A stretch of DNA of 64,000 nucleotides, taken from assembly GCF_016595235.1 (NCBI RefSeq), contig NZ_JAENHL010000006.1, positions 806,001-870,000 of the forward strand, in the 5' to 3' direction. Below, one piece after another: positions 31,182 to 40,794 of this stretch (position 1 is its first letter; the number at the start of each line of letters is the position of its first letter). The position numbers and the translations under genes are program-made. Below the pieces are notes generated by a model. That model was given only the letters and a program-made list of their open reading frames with translations. It ran no database searches and had not been told where the DNA came from. Source of the DNA: Taklimakanibacter albus (GTDB lineage Bacteria; Pseudomonadota; Alphaproteobacteria; Rhizobiales; Aestuariivirgaceae).

Positions 31182-33635
31182 ATGAAATGCAACCCGCGCA
31201 AATGGCTTTATGGGCTGCCTCTGGCGGCATTGCCATTTTTGGCCGCGCTCTGGCTGAACAGCGCGCCGATCGAGCGCAAGCTCACCGAGGCCGCCGGCGC
31301 CAACCTCGCCAATCTCAAGGCCGACTGGGCCAAGCTGAGCGTCGACGGCCGTGACGCGCGCCTGGAGGGCGATGCGCCCGGCCTGCGCGCCATCGAGGAG
31401 GCGGCAAAGGCCGTTGCCGGTACCGAGGGCGTGCGCCGGGTAGATGTCTCCCCGGCCAAAGTCGTGCTCGCCCCGCCGACCCTCGCTCCAATCGTGACAA
31501 ACAACAATCGTCCTGAAATTAAAGGTACTTGGCCGGAAATCTTCGCCAAAAGCCTGAAAGTGATCCTGCCCCAGCGGACCTATGTTCTGGGCACCGACGC
31601 GGATCTCAAGTCGGATGGCGCCGGCAACTGGGCGCTGATGCCAGGTGAGCCCCTGAAAGACGGCTCCTATGACGTTTCGGTCGAAGTCGATGACGGCGCC
31701 GGCAACAGTTCCAAGATCGCTTCACCCGCCAAGGTCGTGATCGACACGGCGCCGCCGCCGGCACCGGTCTTCTCGCCCTTCAAGAGCGCCGTGTCGCCGC
31801 AGAGCCTGTCGGGCACCTGGGCCGAGGGCGATGCCACGTCGCTGAAGGTCGGGCTTGCCGGTAAGACCCATACGCTTGGCAGTGATCCCGACCTGACGTC
31901 GTCTGCCGGCACGTGGACACTGGCCTTGCCCGAGCCGTTGCCGGAAGGCGTCTATGACCTGACCATCGAGGCGACCGATCAAGCCGGCAACAGCGCCAGC
32001 CTGAACCTTCCGGAAGCCGTGACCATCGCGGCCGAGGTGCCGTCCCCGACGGTCGCCAAATATGCCGGCAACAATCCGACACCGCTCATTTCGGGCACCT
32101 GGGGCGAGCGGCAAGGTGACAAGCTGGCGGTGGCGGTCGGCGGCAAGTCCTATGAGCAGGGCCGTGATGCCGAACTGTCCTCTGACGGTTTTGGCAATTG
32201 GAAGTTGCGGCCGTCTGCACCGCTCAAGGATGGCTACTACGACGTCGTGGTGACCGTGACGGATGCCAAGGGCAAGGTCAGCAAGGACGAGACGGTGGCA
32301 GAGCTCGAGATCGACGCCACGCCGCCCGCGGCGCCCACCGTCAACAAGTCGACGGGGTTCCCGGTGACCGGGACTTTCGCGCCGGGCGACACGAAGCTCT
32401 TGCGCGCAACGGTCGGCGGACGCAGCTATACGCTCGGCAATGATCCCGCTCTGACGGCCAAAGCGGATGCCTGGTCCCTCGAGCCCCAGGAGAAGCTGGC
32501 GCCGGGGACTTACGATGTGATCGTCGAAGCCGTGGACGTTTTCGGCAATGTCTCGGCCGATCCGGGCAAAGGGGCGCTGGTGATCCCCGCCGACACCACG
32601 ACCAATCCGCCGCCACCGCCTCCGCCGCCCCCTGAGGCAGTTGCCCCGACCGTGACGCCCCTCGTGGCGATGGCCGCGCGTCCGACCATCACCGGCACCT
32701 TTGCGACAGGCGCCACGACATCGCTCAAGGTCGGGGTTGCGGGTGAGAGTTATGTGCTCGGCACCAATGAGGAGCTGACGGCATCGGCCGGCCAATGGAG
32801 CCTGAAGCTGCCCAATCCCTTGAAGGACGGCACTTATGATGTCGCGGTCGAGACGACCGACGCCAACGGCAAGATCGTGACGGACACGACGAAGGACGAG
32901 CTCGTCATCGACGCGCTGGGACCCGCGGCGCCGACCGTCAATCTCTATGCGATGATCGAGAGCCCGCGCAGCATCTCCGGCACCTGGCCCGAAGGTGACG
33001 CCACGAGCCTCGCCGTCACCTTCAACGGTAAGAGCTGGACACTCGGCAAGGATTCGGGTTTGGCGACCGACAAAGGCAACTGGTCGCTCGCAATCCCCGA
33101 GGCGCTGAAGCCCGGCAGCTATGACGTGAGTGTCGTCGCCACCGACAAGCATGGCCGCGCCGCGTCGGACCAGACGCGCTTCGAGATTCTGGTCAAGGAA
33201 CCGCCAGCGCCACCGGAGCCGCCGCCGCCACCGGAGCCGCCGCCGCCGCCGGAACCACCGCCGCCGCCCAAGGTCAATTGCGTCGATGATTTCGCCAAGA
33301 CCTTGCAGGCGCGGCCGCTTCACTTCGACAGTGATAAATCGGCGGTGACCGAGGCTGCCGCGGCCATCATCAAGGACCTTGCCGCGATCGCCGCGACCTG
33401 TCCCGAAGATCGCCTCGAGGTTGGCGGCTACACCGACAATGTCGGCTCGCCCGGCTACAACCAGGCGCTCAGCGAACGACGCGCCGTGGCCGTTGCCAAT
33501 GCGCTTGCCGGTTTCGGCATCGCACGTGAGCGTCTCTCGGCAGTGGGCTATGGCGAGAAGAGTCCCGTCGCCGACAACAACACGGACTCGGGGCGTGCGC
33601 TCAACCGGCGCATCGAGATCAAGATCGTGAAATAG
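31182..33635 (+). CDS. OmpA-family protein with six Ig-like repeats
   Basis: The start at 31182 gives MKCNPRKWLYGLPLAALPFL, a membrane anchor or signal. After it, residues ~25-85 resemble a BON-like fold. Six repeats of about 95 residues follow, each with a G-T-W/F...LG-x-D/N...L-K-D/P-G-x-Y-D-V pattern (for example SISGTWPEGDATSL and LKPGSYDVSV). A Pro-rich linker (PPPPEPPPPPEP) leads to the OmpA peptidoglycan-binding domain (LEVGGYTDNVGSPGYNQALS; ALNRRIEIKIVK). It probably spans the envelope. Two small membrane genes follow. Confidence 0.92.
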   Translation: MKCNPRKWLYGLPLAALPFLAALWLNSAPIERKLTEAAGANLANLKADWAKLSVDGRDARLEGDAPGLRAIEEAAKAVAGTEGVRRVDVSPAKVVLAPPTLAPIVTNNNRPEIKGTWPEIFAKSLKVILPQRTYVLGTDADLKSDGAGNWALMPGEPLKDGSYDVSVEVDDGAGNSSKIASPAKVVIDTAPPPAPVFSPFKSAVSPQSLSGTWAEGDATSLKVGLAGKTHTLGSDPDLTSSAGTWTLALPEPLPEGVYDLTIEATDQAGNSASLNLPEAVTIAAEVPSPTVAKYAGNNPTPLISGTWGERQGDKLAVAVGGKSYEQGRDAELSSDGFGNWKLRPSAPLKDGYYDVVVTVTDAKGKVSKDETVAELEIDATPPAAPTVNKSTGFPVTGTFAPGDTKLLRATVGGRSYTLGNDPALTAKADAWSLEPQEKLAPGTYDVIVEAVDVFGNVSADPGKGALVIPADTTTNPPPPPPPPPEAVAPTVTPLVAMAARPTITGTFATGATTSLKVGVAGESYVLGTNEELTASAGQWSLKLPNPLKDGTYDVAVETTDANGKIVTDTTKDELVIDALGPAAPTVNLYAMIESPRSISGTWPEGDATSLAVTFNGKSWTLGKDSGLATDKGNWSLAIPEALKPGSYDVSVVATDKHGRAASDQTRFEILVKEPPAPPEPPPPPEPPPPPEPPPPPKVNCVDDFAKTLQARPLHFDSDKSAVTEAAAAIIKDLAAIAATCPEDRLEVGGYTDNVGSPGYNQALSERRAVAVANALAGFGIARERLSAVGYGEKSPVADNNTDSGRALNRRIEIKIVK

Positions 33636-33649
33636 GAAGGGGCCGCCAC

Positions 33650-33778
33650 ATGGTGGATTTCTGGAATTTTAGCGATACGATATTCCTGGCGAAGGAAAAC
33701 TGGGTCTGGCTGCTGGTGGCGCTGGGGCTCGGGCTGGTCGTCGGCTGGATCAGTTGCTCACGTGAAGAGAGAAGCTGA
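33650..33778 (+). CDS. Small single-pass membrane protein (42 aa)
   Basis: An ATG with AGGAAGG upstream opens a 42-residue frame: MVDFWNFSDTIFLAKENWVW, then a hydrophobic segment (LLVALGLGLVVGWISC) and a charged end (SREERS). It lies 14 bases after the OmpA gene and two bases before the next, so it is almost certainly translated as part of this unit. No family is recognised. Confidence 0.7.
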   Translation: MVDFWNFSDTIFLAKENWVWLLVALGLGLVVGWISCSREERS

Positions 33779-33780
33779 TC

Positions 33781-34335
33781 ATGTCACATCTCGTTATCGA
33801 ACTGGCCCTTTGGATCCTCCTCGCCTTTCTCGTCGGCTGCATATTGGGGTGCCTGTTGCGCCGGCTCTTCGCCGGCGAGCCGGCCGCAGCCGTCGCCAGC
33901 GGTCCCTCGCAATTCACTAGCGTGACAGCGCCCGTGCCGCCGGCGCCCGACGTGAAAGCCGAAACTGCCGCCATCGTGGCTGAGGCTCAGGCTCTGGCCG
34001 GTACGCCGGCGCGGCCGACCGGCATGGCCGCGGCACGCGGCGGCACACCCGACAATCTGCAGCGCATCAGCGGTGTCGGACCCAAGAACGAAAAGACTTT
34101 GCACAGCCTCGGTTTCTTCCATTTCGATCAGATCGCCGCCTGGACGCCCGAAGAGGTCGCCTGGGTCGACGATCATCTGAAATTCGGCGGCCGTATCGCG
34201 CGTGAGGAATGGATCAACCAGTCTCGGCTCCTCGCCGAAGGCAAGGAAGACGAATTCCATCGGCTCTATGGCACCGGCGGCGTTCGTAACAAGGCAGGTG
34301 AGACGGAATCGGGGACGCGAACCCGTAAAGACTAG
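33781..34335 (+). CDS. Membrane protein with C-terminal helix-hairpin-helix domain
   Basis: An N-terminal membrane segment (ELALWILLAFLVGCILGCLL) is followed by an Ala/Pro linker. Residues ~95-160 carry a helix-hairpin-helix domain (DNLQRISGVGPKNEKTLHSL, FDQIAAWTPEEVAWVDDHL, GGRIAREEW). This domain is widespread in alphaproteobacteria and often mis-annotated as an NADH dehydrogenase or ribosomal protein. Role unknown. The gap from the previous gene is two bases. Confidence 0.85.
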   Translation: MSHLVIELALWILLAFLVGCILGCLLRRLFAGEPAAAVASGPSQFTSVTAPVPPAPDVKAETAAIVAEAQALAGTPARPTGMAAARGGTPDNLQRISGVGPKNEKTLHSLGFFHFDQIAAWTPEEVAWVDDHLKFGGRIAREEWINQSRLLAEGKEDEFHRLYGTGGVRNKAGETESGTRTRKD

Positions 34336-34346
34336 GTCGCGCACTC

Positions 34347-34475
34347 ATGCCGCTGCTACTGAGCAAGCCGCGCTTCCGTGCCGTCGCCACCCGCTTCGAA
34401 ACGCACAGCGAAAACTACCTTGCTCTCGTCAAACTCGCTTCAGCTAAAATCTGGATGCGCTTTACGACTCGGTGA
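34347..34475 (+). pseudogene. IS5-family transposase C-terminal remnant
   Basis: A 42-codon frame reads FRAVATRFETHSENYLALVK, then LASAKIW, matching the conserved end of IS5-group transposases (R-x-A-T-R-x2-x-N-(F/Y)-L-A...L-A-S-A-x-I-W). No upstream transposase body or terminal repeats are seen. Confidence 0.6.
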
Positions 34476-34483
34476 ACTAGAAA

Positions 34484-34522
34484 GGCCCCTCGAACGCTCG
34501 GAGAGGCGTTCAGGCAGGGGCC
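34484..34522 (+). promoter_or_regulatory. Nested hairpin covering the ribosome-binding site of the EthD gene
   Basis: GGCCCCT/AGGGGCC (7 bp) encloses GAACGC/GCGTTC (6 bp). The likely ribosome-binding site AGGGG (34516-34520) is in the 3' arm, seven bases from the ATG at 34528. Translation control is inferred. Confidence 0.45.
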
Positions 34523-34527
34523 CGACC

Positions 34528-34842
34528 ATGATCAAGATGAGTGTTTACTATCCGGCCGATGGCGGTTCGAAGTTCGATCACGACTACTACCGCACCCGCC
34601 ATATGCCACTGATCCAGGAACGGCTCGGCGATGCCTGCCTGCGCTACGAGATCGATAAGGGCCTTGCGGGTCGCGAACCTGGAAGCGCGCCGCAGTTCGT
34701 CGCGGCGTGCCACGTCTACTCGCCGAGTCTGGCGACATTCCAGGAGGCGTTGGGTCCCCACCGCGCGGAGATCGCCGCGGACGTCGCCCGCTATACGGAC
34801 ATCGCCCCCATCGTGCAGATCAGCGAAGTCGTTGAAGGTTAG
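34528..34842 (+). CDS. EthD-family protein
   Basis: A 104-residue ferredoxin-like EthD protein: MIKMSVYYPADGG, then FDHDYYRTRHMPLIQERLGD, the family signature (D-x2-Y-x3-H-M-P). The end has IAPIVQISEVVE. EthD proteins are small accessory proteins, originally linked to ether degradation. No degradation operon is nearby, so the role is open. The start is preceded by a hairpin. Confidence 0.88.
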   Translation: MIKMSVYYPADGGSKFDHDYYRTRHMPLIQERLGDACLRYEIDKGLAGREPGSAPQFVAACHVYSPSLATFQEALGPHRAEIAADVARYTDIAPIVQISEVVEG

Positions 34843-34851
34843 GTCGGTGAC

Positions 34852-35718
34852 CTAAACCACTTTAAGCCAGGCTTTGATCGCCGCCTGGGCGTCCGGCTCG
34901 TCGAGGAACGGCACATGGCCGCGGTCCTTGATCGTGTGAGCTGCGAGAAGAGGGTGACGCCGCTTCATCTGCGCGACCGTCGCGTCGCTCAACAGATCGG
35001 AATGCTCGGCGCGCAGCACCGTCACCGGCAAGGTCAGCAAAGTGTCGAAGAGGGGCCAGAGATCCGGCGACTCGGCCTGTTGGATCTGCTCGTCGGTGGG
35101 AAAGGCCTCAGCGAGGCGCAGATCATAGTCATTGGTGATGCGCCCGCCTTTCTCGATATAGACGCGCCTGGCATAGGCAAGCCACTCGGTGGCGCTCAAT
35201 GTCTCGAAGCCCGGATGGTTCTTTTTCAACGCATCGGCGGCTTCGTCCCAGGTCGCGAAGGACAGGGCCTTGCCGAGATAGCTTCTTATGCGGAGCAGCG
35301 AAGCCTTTTCGATGACGGGACCGACATCGTTGAGGAGAACGCCCTTGAGCCGCTGCGGATATTGCGCCGCCATGATCATCGCGATGATGCCGCCGCGCGA
35401 CGTGCCGACGACACTCACCTGGTCGACCGCGAGCTCATCCAGAAGGCGCAACGCGTCGGCGAGCTCGACATCGGGCCGGTAGGTCGAGGGATCGGGCGCA
35501 TAGGCCGAGCGGCCGCGACCGCGATAATCCATGGTGATGAGGCGCCGCTGTCCGCCGAGCCACTGCGCCAGGGGCTCGAAATCACGGACATTGCGGGTGA
35601 GGCCCGAGAGGCAGAGAAGCGGCGTGGCGTCGCTTTGCGCCGGATAGTCGCGCCCATAGAGAGCGAGCCCATCCGCCGAGGTGAAGTGGATATCGCGATG
35701 GGAAGCGGGCGCCCCCAC
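34852..35718 (-). CDS. Alpha/beta-fold hydrolase
   Basis: A 288-residue hydrolase. The nucleophile elbow is GTSRGG, the oxyanion region is LLCLSGLTRN and the catalytic His is in KDRGHVPFLDEP. YRGRGRSAYAPDP is typical of the family. The substrate is not predictable. It starts four bases after the end of the lytic transglycosylase gene on the same strand, suggesting co-transcription. Confidence 0.88.
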   Translation of the reverse strand: MGAPASHRDIHFTSADGLALYGRDYPAQSDATPLLCLSGLTRNVRDFEPLAQWLGGQRRLITMDYRGRGRSAYAPDPSTYRPDVELADALRLLDELAVDQVSVVGTSRGGIIAMIMAAQYPQRLKGVLLNDVGPVIEKASLLRIRSYLGKALSFATWDEAADALKKNHPGFETLSATEWLAYARRVYIEKGGRITNDYDLRLAEAFPTDEQIQQAESPDLWPLFDTLLTLPVTVLRAEHSDLLSDATVAQMKRRHPLLAAHTIKDRGHVPFLDEPDAQAAIKAWLKVV

Positions 35719-35721
35719 GGC

Positions 35722-37821
35722 TCAATCGCAGCCGGTGATCAGTTCGACGATGCTGCCGCCTGAGCAATTGGCCGAGCCTGGTTCCCCGGAATTTGCCAGC
35801 GTGATCGCACCGGGCGAGCCGCGGCGGAGATCGGCCGTCATCGCATGCATCGTCTTCGGCGCCAGGCGCGAGCGATAGACATGCACGTTCTGCATCACCT
35901 TCTGCACGTAGTTGCGCGTCTCGGTGAAGGGGATCATTTCGACCCAGTCGATGGGATCGACGGTGCCGGAGCGGGGATCGCCATGCGCCTCGACCCATTC
36001 GCGCGAGCGGCGCGGGCCGGCATTGTAGGCGGCAAGCGTCAGGATATAGGACCCGCCGAATTCCTCGATGAGGTCGCCCAGATGCGCGGCGCCGAGCTTC
36101 ACGTTATAGGCCGGGTCGCCGGTGAGCTTATCGGCCGAATAGCTGAGGCGATATTGCTTGGCGACGAGCTTCGCCGTTCCCGGCATCAGCTGCATCAGGC
36201 CTTGCGCGCCGACATGGCTGCCGGCTTTGGGATCGAATTCGCTTTCCTGGCGCGACAGGCCGAAGACCATCGCGCGTTCGACCGGCGGGCCGATCTGGCG
36301 CCAATCGGGCAGCGCCTTGGTCGGATAACCCCAATAGTCGATATCGATGCCTTTTTGGCCGGAGAGCTTGGCGAACCTGACCGCGGCGGCGGGGCCGCCG
36401 GCCGTCGACACGTTGCGGGCGACCGCGCTCATCTCGTCGGTCGACTTGAAGCGGCTCGACAGCGACCACATGAACATGTTGAGCTCACGGGTGCGACCGG
36501 TCTGCGCCACCATCTGGAAGGCACGCATGACTTCGTCATCATCGACGCGCGCCTGTGCGGCCGCCGAAGGCTGGCCGCCGGTGATCTGGATCGGTTGCGT
36601 TGCGATGCCGAGCTGCTCGCGGGCGAGCTGGCCGTAATAGACGGTTGGCACCGTGGCCGCGTCCCGATAGGCGGCTTTGGCCTTGTCCTTGGCGCCTGCG
36701 GCGGCATAGGAGCGGCCCAGCCAATAGGCGGCGCGCGCCTGGTCGGTGCGTGATTTGACGCCGGCCTGCAGCTTGGCGAAATGCTTGAGGGCGGTGTTCT
36801 CGTCCTTGAGGAAGCGCAAGGCGATCCAGCCGGCGAGGAATTCGCCTTCGCCGAAGAATTCGCCACTGGAGAAGCCGTGGGCGCGGGCGAGCTGATAGGC
36901 GGTCTTGGCAGTGCCGGGGCGGCGCGGATCGAGCAGCATGCGCGCCACCAGGCGGCGCTCCACCCACCAGGCCTCGCCATCGCCGATCGTCGCATGATCG
37001 GCGGGGATATCGAGCAGAATCTCGGCAGCCTTCGATTCCTTGTTGGCCTTGCGATAGTAGCGGGCGAGGGCATAGCGGATGCCGAGCTCGCGCTTCATCG
37101 CGCTCGACAGCGACTGATACTGCTTCTCGGCGCCGGCGACGCCGCGGATGAGCGCCTGGGCCACTTTGGCGGCCGCCTGATGGTCGCTGGAGAGCGACTT
37201 CGAGACGCGGATCGCCGAATTGGTTTCCTGCTTGTAGACGAGGCGCCACATGCGCGCCCTGCGATCGTCGCTGGTGATCAGCGAACCGAACTCGCTGGTG
37301 ATCTGCTTTTCGGTGGCCGCATCGAGCGTCTCATTCAGCCAGACGCGCCGCAGCGTGCGCCGCGCGGCCTCCGTATTGCCGGTGGCGAGCTGGGCGCGCG
37401 TCAGAGCGAGCTGGCCCTCGGCGGTCAGCGGCTTGCGCTTCTCGAAATGCGCCAGGACCGTTTCGGCCGAAGCCCGGTTGACATAGAGGCTCTGCTCGGC
37501 CCGTTTCAGCAGGGTTTCGGAGAGCGGCCATTGCGGCGCGGCGTTGAGGAACGCCATGATCCGGCTGTAGCCCGCTTCCTTCCAGTTGTTGCGGAGATAG
37601 ATGAGCTCGACCAGCTTGGCGGCGGCCGGGTCGCCCGATTGCTGGGCGAAGGAGCCGGCATCGCTATATTTGCCGTTGAAGGCGGCATCGGCGGCATTGA
37701 CCGCCGCGCGGCTCACCTGCGGCGCGGCGAGGACGGACGTGCTGAGCGGCGGGGCGACGGTGATCGCCGTCGTGCCCAGCAAAGCAAGAATAAGCAAACT
37801 TGCGGAAAAACCCCGAATCAT
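35722..37821 (-). CDS. slt: Soluble lytic murein transglycosylase
   Basis: The start at 37821 gives a signal peptide (MIRGFSASLLILALLGTTAI) and follows AGGGA. About 450 residues of helical superhelix (U-domain) lead to the GH23 catalytic domain, with the catalytic Glu in SRQESEFDP followed by GLMQLMPGTAK and YILTLAAYNAGPRR. The end carries SCGGSIV-like Cys residues. It cleaves peptidoglycan glycan strands in the periplasm. The total of 699 residues is normal for Slt70-like enzymes. Confidence 0.92.
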   Translation of the reverse strand: MIRGFSASLLILALLGTTAITVAPPLSTSVLAAPQVSRAAVNAADAAFNGKYSDAGSFAQQSGDPAAAKLVELIYLRNNWKEAGYSRIMAFLNAAPQWPLSETLLKRAEQSLYVNRASAETVLAHFEKRKPLTAEGQLALTRAQLATGNTEAARRTLRRVWLNETLDAATEKQITSEFGSLITSDDRRARMWRLVYKQETNSAIRVSKSLSSDHQAAAKVAQALIRGVAGAEKQYQSLSSAMKRELGIRYALARYYRKANKESKAAEILLDIPADHATIGDGEAWWVERRLVARMLLDPRRPGTAKTAYQLARAHGFSSGEFFGEGEFLAGWIALRFLKDENTALKHFAKLQAGVKSRTDQARAAYWLGRSYAAAGAKDKAKAAYRDAATVPTVYYGQLAREQLGIATQPIQITGGQPSAAAQARVDDDEVMRAFQMVAQTGRTRELNMFMWSLSSRFKSTDEMSAVARNVSTAGGPAAAVRFAKLSGQKGIDIDYWGYPTKALPDWRQIGPPVERAMVFGLSRQESEFDPKAGSHVGAQGLMQLMPGTAKLVAKQYRLSYSADKLTGDPAYNVKLGAAHLGDLIEEFGGSYILTLAAYNAGPRRSREWVEAHGDPRSGTVDPIDWVEMIPFTETRNYVQKVMQNVHVYRSRLAPKTMHAMTADLRRGSPGAITLANSGEPGSANCSGGSIVELITGCD

Positions 37822-38022
37822 CAAATACGTCCCTGCCTGTCGGCCCTGTCGGGCGAATTCCCTATGAGCCAAATGCGACCGTCCTGTGGCCTGCAAATCG
37901 GCTATTTCCTGCGCTTGCCGGTCTTCGGGCGAGCGTCTAATGTGCCCCGCATTCCCACGCTGCGCGGAACCTCCCAACTCTAGCCAGCGCATGGTTGCCA
38001 AGTTATTACCGGAGACAGACAC

Positions 38023-38904
38023 GTGAAGCTCAAGGGATCTTTTCCTGCCCTGATTACGCCCATGAAGAACGGCCGCGTCGATGAGGATGCGTTCCGAAAA
38101 TTCGTGAATTGGCAGATCAAGGAGGGCAGTCACGGGCTGGTCCCCGTCGGCACCACGGGTGAATCCCCGACCGTCAGCCCCGAGGAACACAAGCGCGTGA
38201 TCGAGATCACCGTCGAGGTCGTGGGCGGCCGGCTCCCGGTCATCGCCGGCACGGGATCGAACAACACCGATGAGGCGATCGAATATACGCTCCATGCCAA
38301 GAAGGCCAAGGCGGACGCGGCGCTGATCGTCGTCCCCTATTACAACAAGCCGACCCAGGACGGGATTTACGCCCATTTCAGCGCCATCGCCAAAGCGGTG
38401 GATATTCCCATCCTGGTCTACAATGTGCCCGGCCGCACGGTGGCCAGTATCTCGGTCGAGACGCTTGCCCGCCTCGCCAAGGACCATCCCAATATCATCG
38501 GCACCAAGGACGCGACCGCCGATCTCACCCGCCCGTCACGCCAGCGTGAAGTGTCGGGCGAGGATTTCATCCAGCTTTCGGGCGAGGACGGCACCGCGCT
38601 CGGCTTCAACGCCCATGGCGGGGTAGGGTGCATCTCGGTGACCGCCAACGTGGCGCCGAGGCTGTGCGCCGAATTCCAGAATGCGACACTCGCCGGCGAC
38701 TATCGGACCGCGCTCAAATTGCAGGACCGGCTGATGCCGCTCCACACCGCGCTGTTCGTCGAAACCTCGCCGGCGCCCATCAAATATGCGGTGAGCCTGC
38801 TCGGCCATTGCCAGCCTGATATCCGCCTGCCGCTGGTCGAGCCGTCGGAAGCCTGCAAGAAGCAGGTGAAGGCGGCGATGGTCCATGCCGGCCTCCTGAA
38901 CTGA
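38023..38904 (+). CDS. dapA: 4-hydroxy-tetrahydrodipicolinate synthase
   Basis: It starts at GTG with GGAGACA upstream. The family residues are all present: Schiff-base K162 (IIGTKDAT), Y133 (LVYNVPGR), R138, and T44-T45 (GTTGES). It joins pyruvate and aspartate semialdehyde in lysine and diaminopimelate synthesis. The length of 293 residues is standard. It is divergent from slt and followed seven bases later by smpB. Confidence 0.97.
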   Translation: MKLKGSFPALITPMKNGRVDEDAFRKFVNWQIKEGSHGLVPVGTTGESPTVSPEEHKRVIEITVEVVGGRLPVIAGTGSNNTDEAIEYTLHAKKAKADAALIVVPYYNKPTQDGIYAHFSAIAKAVDIPILVYNVPGRTVASISVETLARLAKDHPNIIGTKDATADLTRPSRQREVSGEDFIQLSGEDGTALGFNAHGGVGCISVTANVAPRLCAEFQNATLAGDYRTALKLQDRLMPLHTALFVETSPAPIKYAVSLLGHCQPDIRLPLVEPSEACKKQVKAAMVHAGLLN

Positions 38905-38911
38905 GAGTGCC

Positions 38912-39409
38912 ATGTCGTCGAAAAGCGGTGGAACGAAAGCCTCACGCAAAGAGGAAGGCATAAAGGTTGTCGCCGACAACCGCCGCGCCCGCTTTGACTA
39001 TGAGATCCTTGATACTTACGAGGCCGGCATTGAGCTGAGAGGCTCGGAGGTGAAGTCGTTGCGCGAGGGCAAGGCGAATATCGCCGAGTCCTATGCCGCG
39101 GTGAATGACGGCGAGCTGTTCCTCGTCAATGCCTATATTCCGGAATATCGCGAGGCCAACCGTTTCAATCATGAGACCAAGCGGCCGCGCAAATTGCTGC
39201 TCCATGCACGCGAGATCGACAAATTGTCGGGCGGCGTCCTGCGCGAAGGTCTCACCATCGTGCCGCTGCGCGTCTATATGAACGCCCGCGGCCGCGCCAA
39301 GGTCGGCATCGCGCTGGCGCGCGGCAAGAAACTGCACGACAAGCGCGACGCGATCAAGGATCGGTCGTGGAACCGTGAAAAATCGCGGCTGCTGCGCGAG
39401 CGCGGATAA
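38912..39409 (+). CDS. smpB: SsrA-binding protein
   Basis: The 165-residue product has the tmRNA-binding core: [38 protein letters not shown] and [12 protein letters not shown]-type residues, ending in [20 protein letters not shown], the C-terminal tail that enters the ribosome. It rescues stalled ribosomes with tmRNA. It follows dapA closely, an order often seen in Hyphomicrobiales. Confidence 0.97.
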   Translation: MSSKSGGTKASRKEEGIKVVADNRRARFDYEILDTYEAGIELRGSEVKSLREGKANIAESYAAVNDGELFLVNAYIPEYREANRFNHETKRPRKLLLHAREIDKLSGGVLREGLTIVPLRVYMNARGRAKVGIALARGKKLHDKRDAIKDRSWNREKSRLLRERG

Positions 39410-39475
39410 GAGATATCCTCATCAGGATAGAGCGAGTTGCTGCAACAGCCCTGCGAGGCTCGCTTCGCTCGGACC

Positions 39476-40120
39476 TCAGGGCGAGGGCAAAACGGCGCGC
39501 ACGCCGGCGAAGACTTTCTCGAACATTTCCGTCGTCAGCACGCCGGTATTGGTGTTGTAGCGCGAGCAGTGATAGCTGTCGAAGAAGGCGATGTCGCCGA
39601 TCTCGTGCCGCGCCGCATGGCCGAAGGGGTAGCGCGACTTCTTCTGAGCGAGCGCGGTCAAGGTCGCATCATGGGCGATGCGGCCCAGCGCCACGATGGC
39701 GGCGAGCTTCGGCAAAGCGGCGATCTGATCCTTCAGAAAACCATTGCAGGTCTTGATCTCAGCCGGCAGCGGCTTGTTCTCCGGCGGCACGCAGCGCACC
39801 GCATTGACGATCATGCAGTCGATCAGCGTCAGCCCGTCCTGTGGGTCGGCGCGGTAATCACCCTTGGCAAAGCCGAAGCGCTTCAGCGTCGCATAGAGTA
39901 GATCGCCGGCATAATCGCCGGTGAAGGGTCGGCCGGTTCGGTTGGCGCCGCGCAGGCCCGGCGCCAGGCCGACGATCAGGAGCCTGGCGTCGCTGCCGCC
40001 GAAGGACGGCACCGGTGAATTGAACCAGTCCGCGTGGTCACGGCGCTGCGTCTCGCGGAACGAGACGAGCCTCGGGCAGAGCGGGCAATTGGGAGACGGC
40101 GTCACCAGGCGCTCTCTCAA
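39476..40120 (-). CDS. Uracil-DNA glycosylase, family 5 type
   Basis: A TTG start overlaps the preceding stop. Fe-S cysteines are visible (C12-P-L-C15; later NAVRCVPPENKP and KTCNGF). The motif GLAPGLRGANRTGRPFTGDY is the family 5 (UdgB) active-site loop, and the second motif is FDSYHCSRYNT. It removes uracil and other damaged bases from DNA. The 214-residue length is normal. Confidence 0.9.
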   Translation of the reverse strand: MRERLVTPSPNCPLCPRLVSFRETQRRDHADWFNSPVPSFGGSDARLLIVGLAPGLRGANRTGRPFTGDYAGDLLYATLKRFGFAKGDYRADPQDGLTLIDCMIVNAVRCVPPENKPLPAEIKTCNGFLKDQIAALPKLAAIVALGRIAHDATLTALAQKKSRYPFGHAARHEIGDIAFFDSYHCSRYNTNTGVLTTEMFEKVFAGVRAVLPSP

Positions 40121-40728
40121 ATGTCAGCGAAATCCTCGAAGGAAGAGGGCGCCTGCTGCGCCGGGGCGGGGCGTTCGCGCACCCGTTCCGTACGCTCGCT
40201 CGGCTCACGGCCGATCTCCTCGCGCAGATCGGCGAGGTCGATGAATTGATCGGCCTGACGGCGCAGCTCGTCCGCCACCATCGGCGGCCTGGTGACGAGG
40301 GTGGAGACCACGCTGGTGCGCCGGCCCTTGGCCTGCACCGCCTGGATCAGCGAGCGGAAATCGCCGTCGCCAGAGAACAGGACGATATGGTCGAGATTGT
40401 CGGCGAGCTGCATGACGTCGATGGCGAGCTCGATGTCCATATTGCCTTTGACCTTGCGGCGGCCGAGCGAATCCGTGAATTCCTTGGCCGGCTTGGTGAC
40501 CACCCGGTAGCCATTATAGTCCAGCCAGTCGATCAGCGGGCGGATCGGCGAGTATTCGGCGTCCTCCATCAGGGCGGTGTAGTAGATGGCGCGGATCAGC
40601 CGCGAGCGTTTGCGGAAGAAGCCCAGCAGGCGGCGATAGTCGATATCGAAGCCGAGCGATTTTGCGGTTGCGTAAAGATTGGCGCCGTCGATAAAAAGCG
40701 CTACGCGTTCGTCCTGGTAAAAATTCAT
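40117..40728 (-). CDS. NYN-domain (LabA/DUF88) protein, putative ribonuclease
   Basis: A 203-residue protein with the PIN-like NYN fold and conserved acids: ALFIDGANLYATAKSLG, GNMDIELAIDVM and VLFSGDGDFRSLI. These residues bind a metal ion in RNases of this fold. The C-terminal 35 residues are low-complexity. The gene is placed beside smpB in related genomes, which may hint at an RNA-processing role. Confidence 0.9.
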   Translation of the reverse strand: MNFYQDERVALFIDGANLYATAKSLGFDIDYRRLLGFFRKRSRLIRAIYYTALMEDAEYSPIRPLIDWLDYNGYRVVTKPAKEFTDSLGRRKVKGNMDIELAIDVMQLADNLDHIVLFSGDGDFRSLIQAVQAKGRRTSVVSTLVTRPPMVADELRRQADQFIDLADLREEIGREPSERTERVRERPAPAQQAPSSFEDFADI

Positions 40729-40794
40729 GATTGAAATCTCCTATTTGAAACAGTGCTTTGATAATGGCTTAAGCGCTGAGGCTCAAGGTTAATT

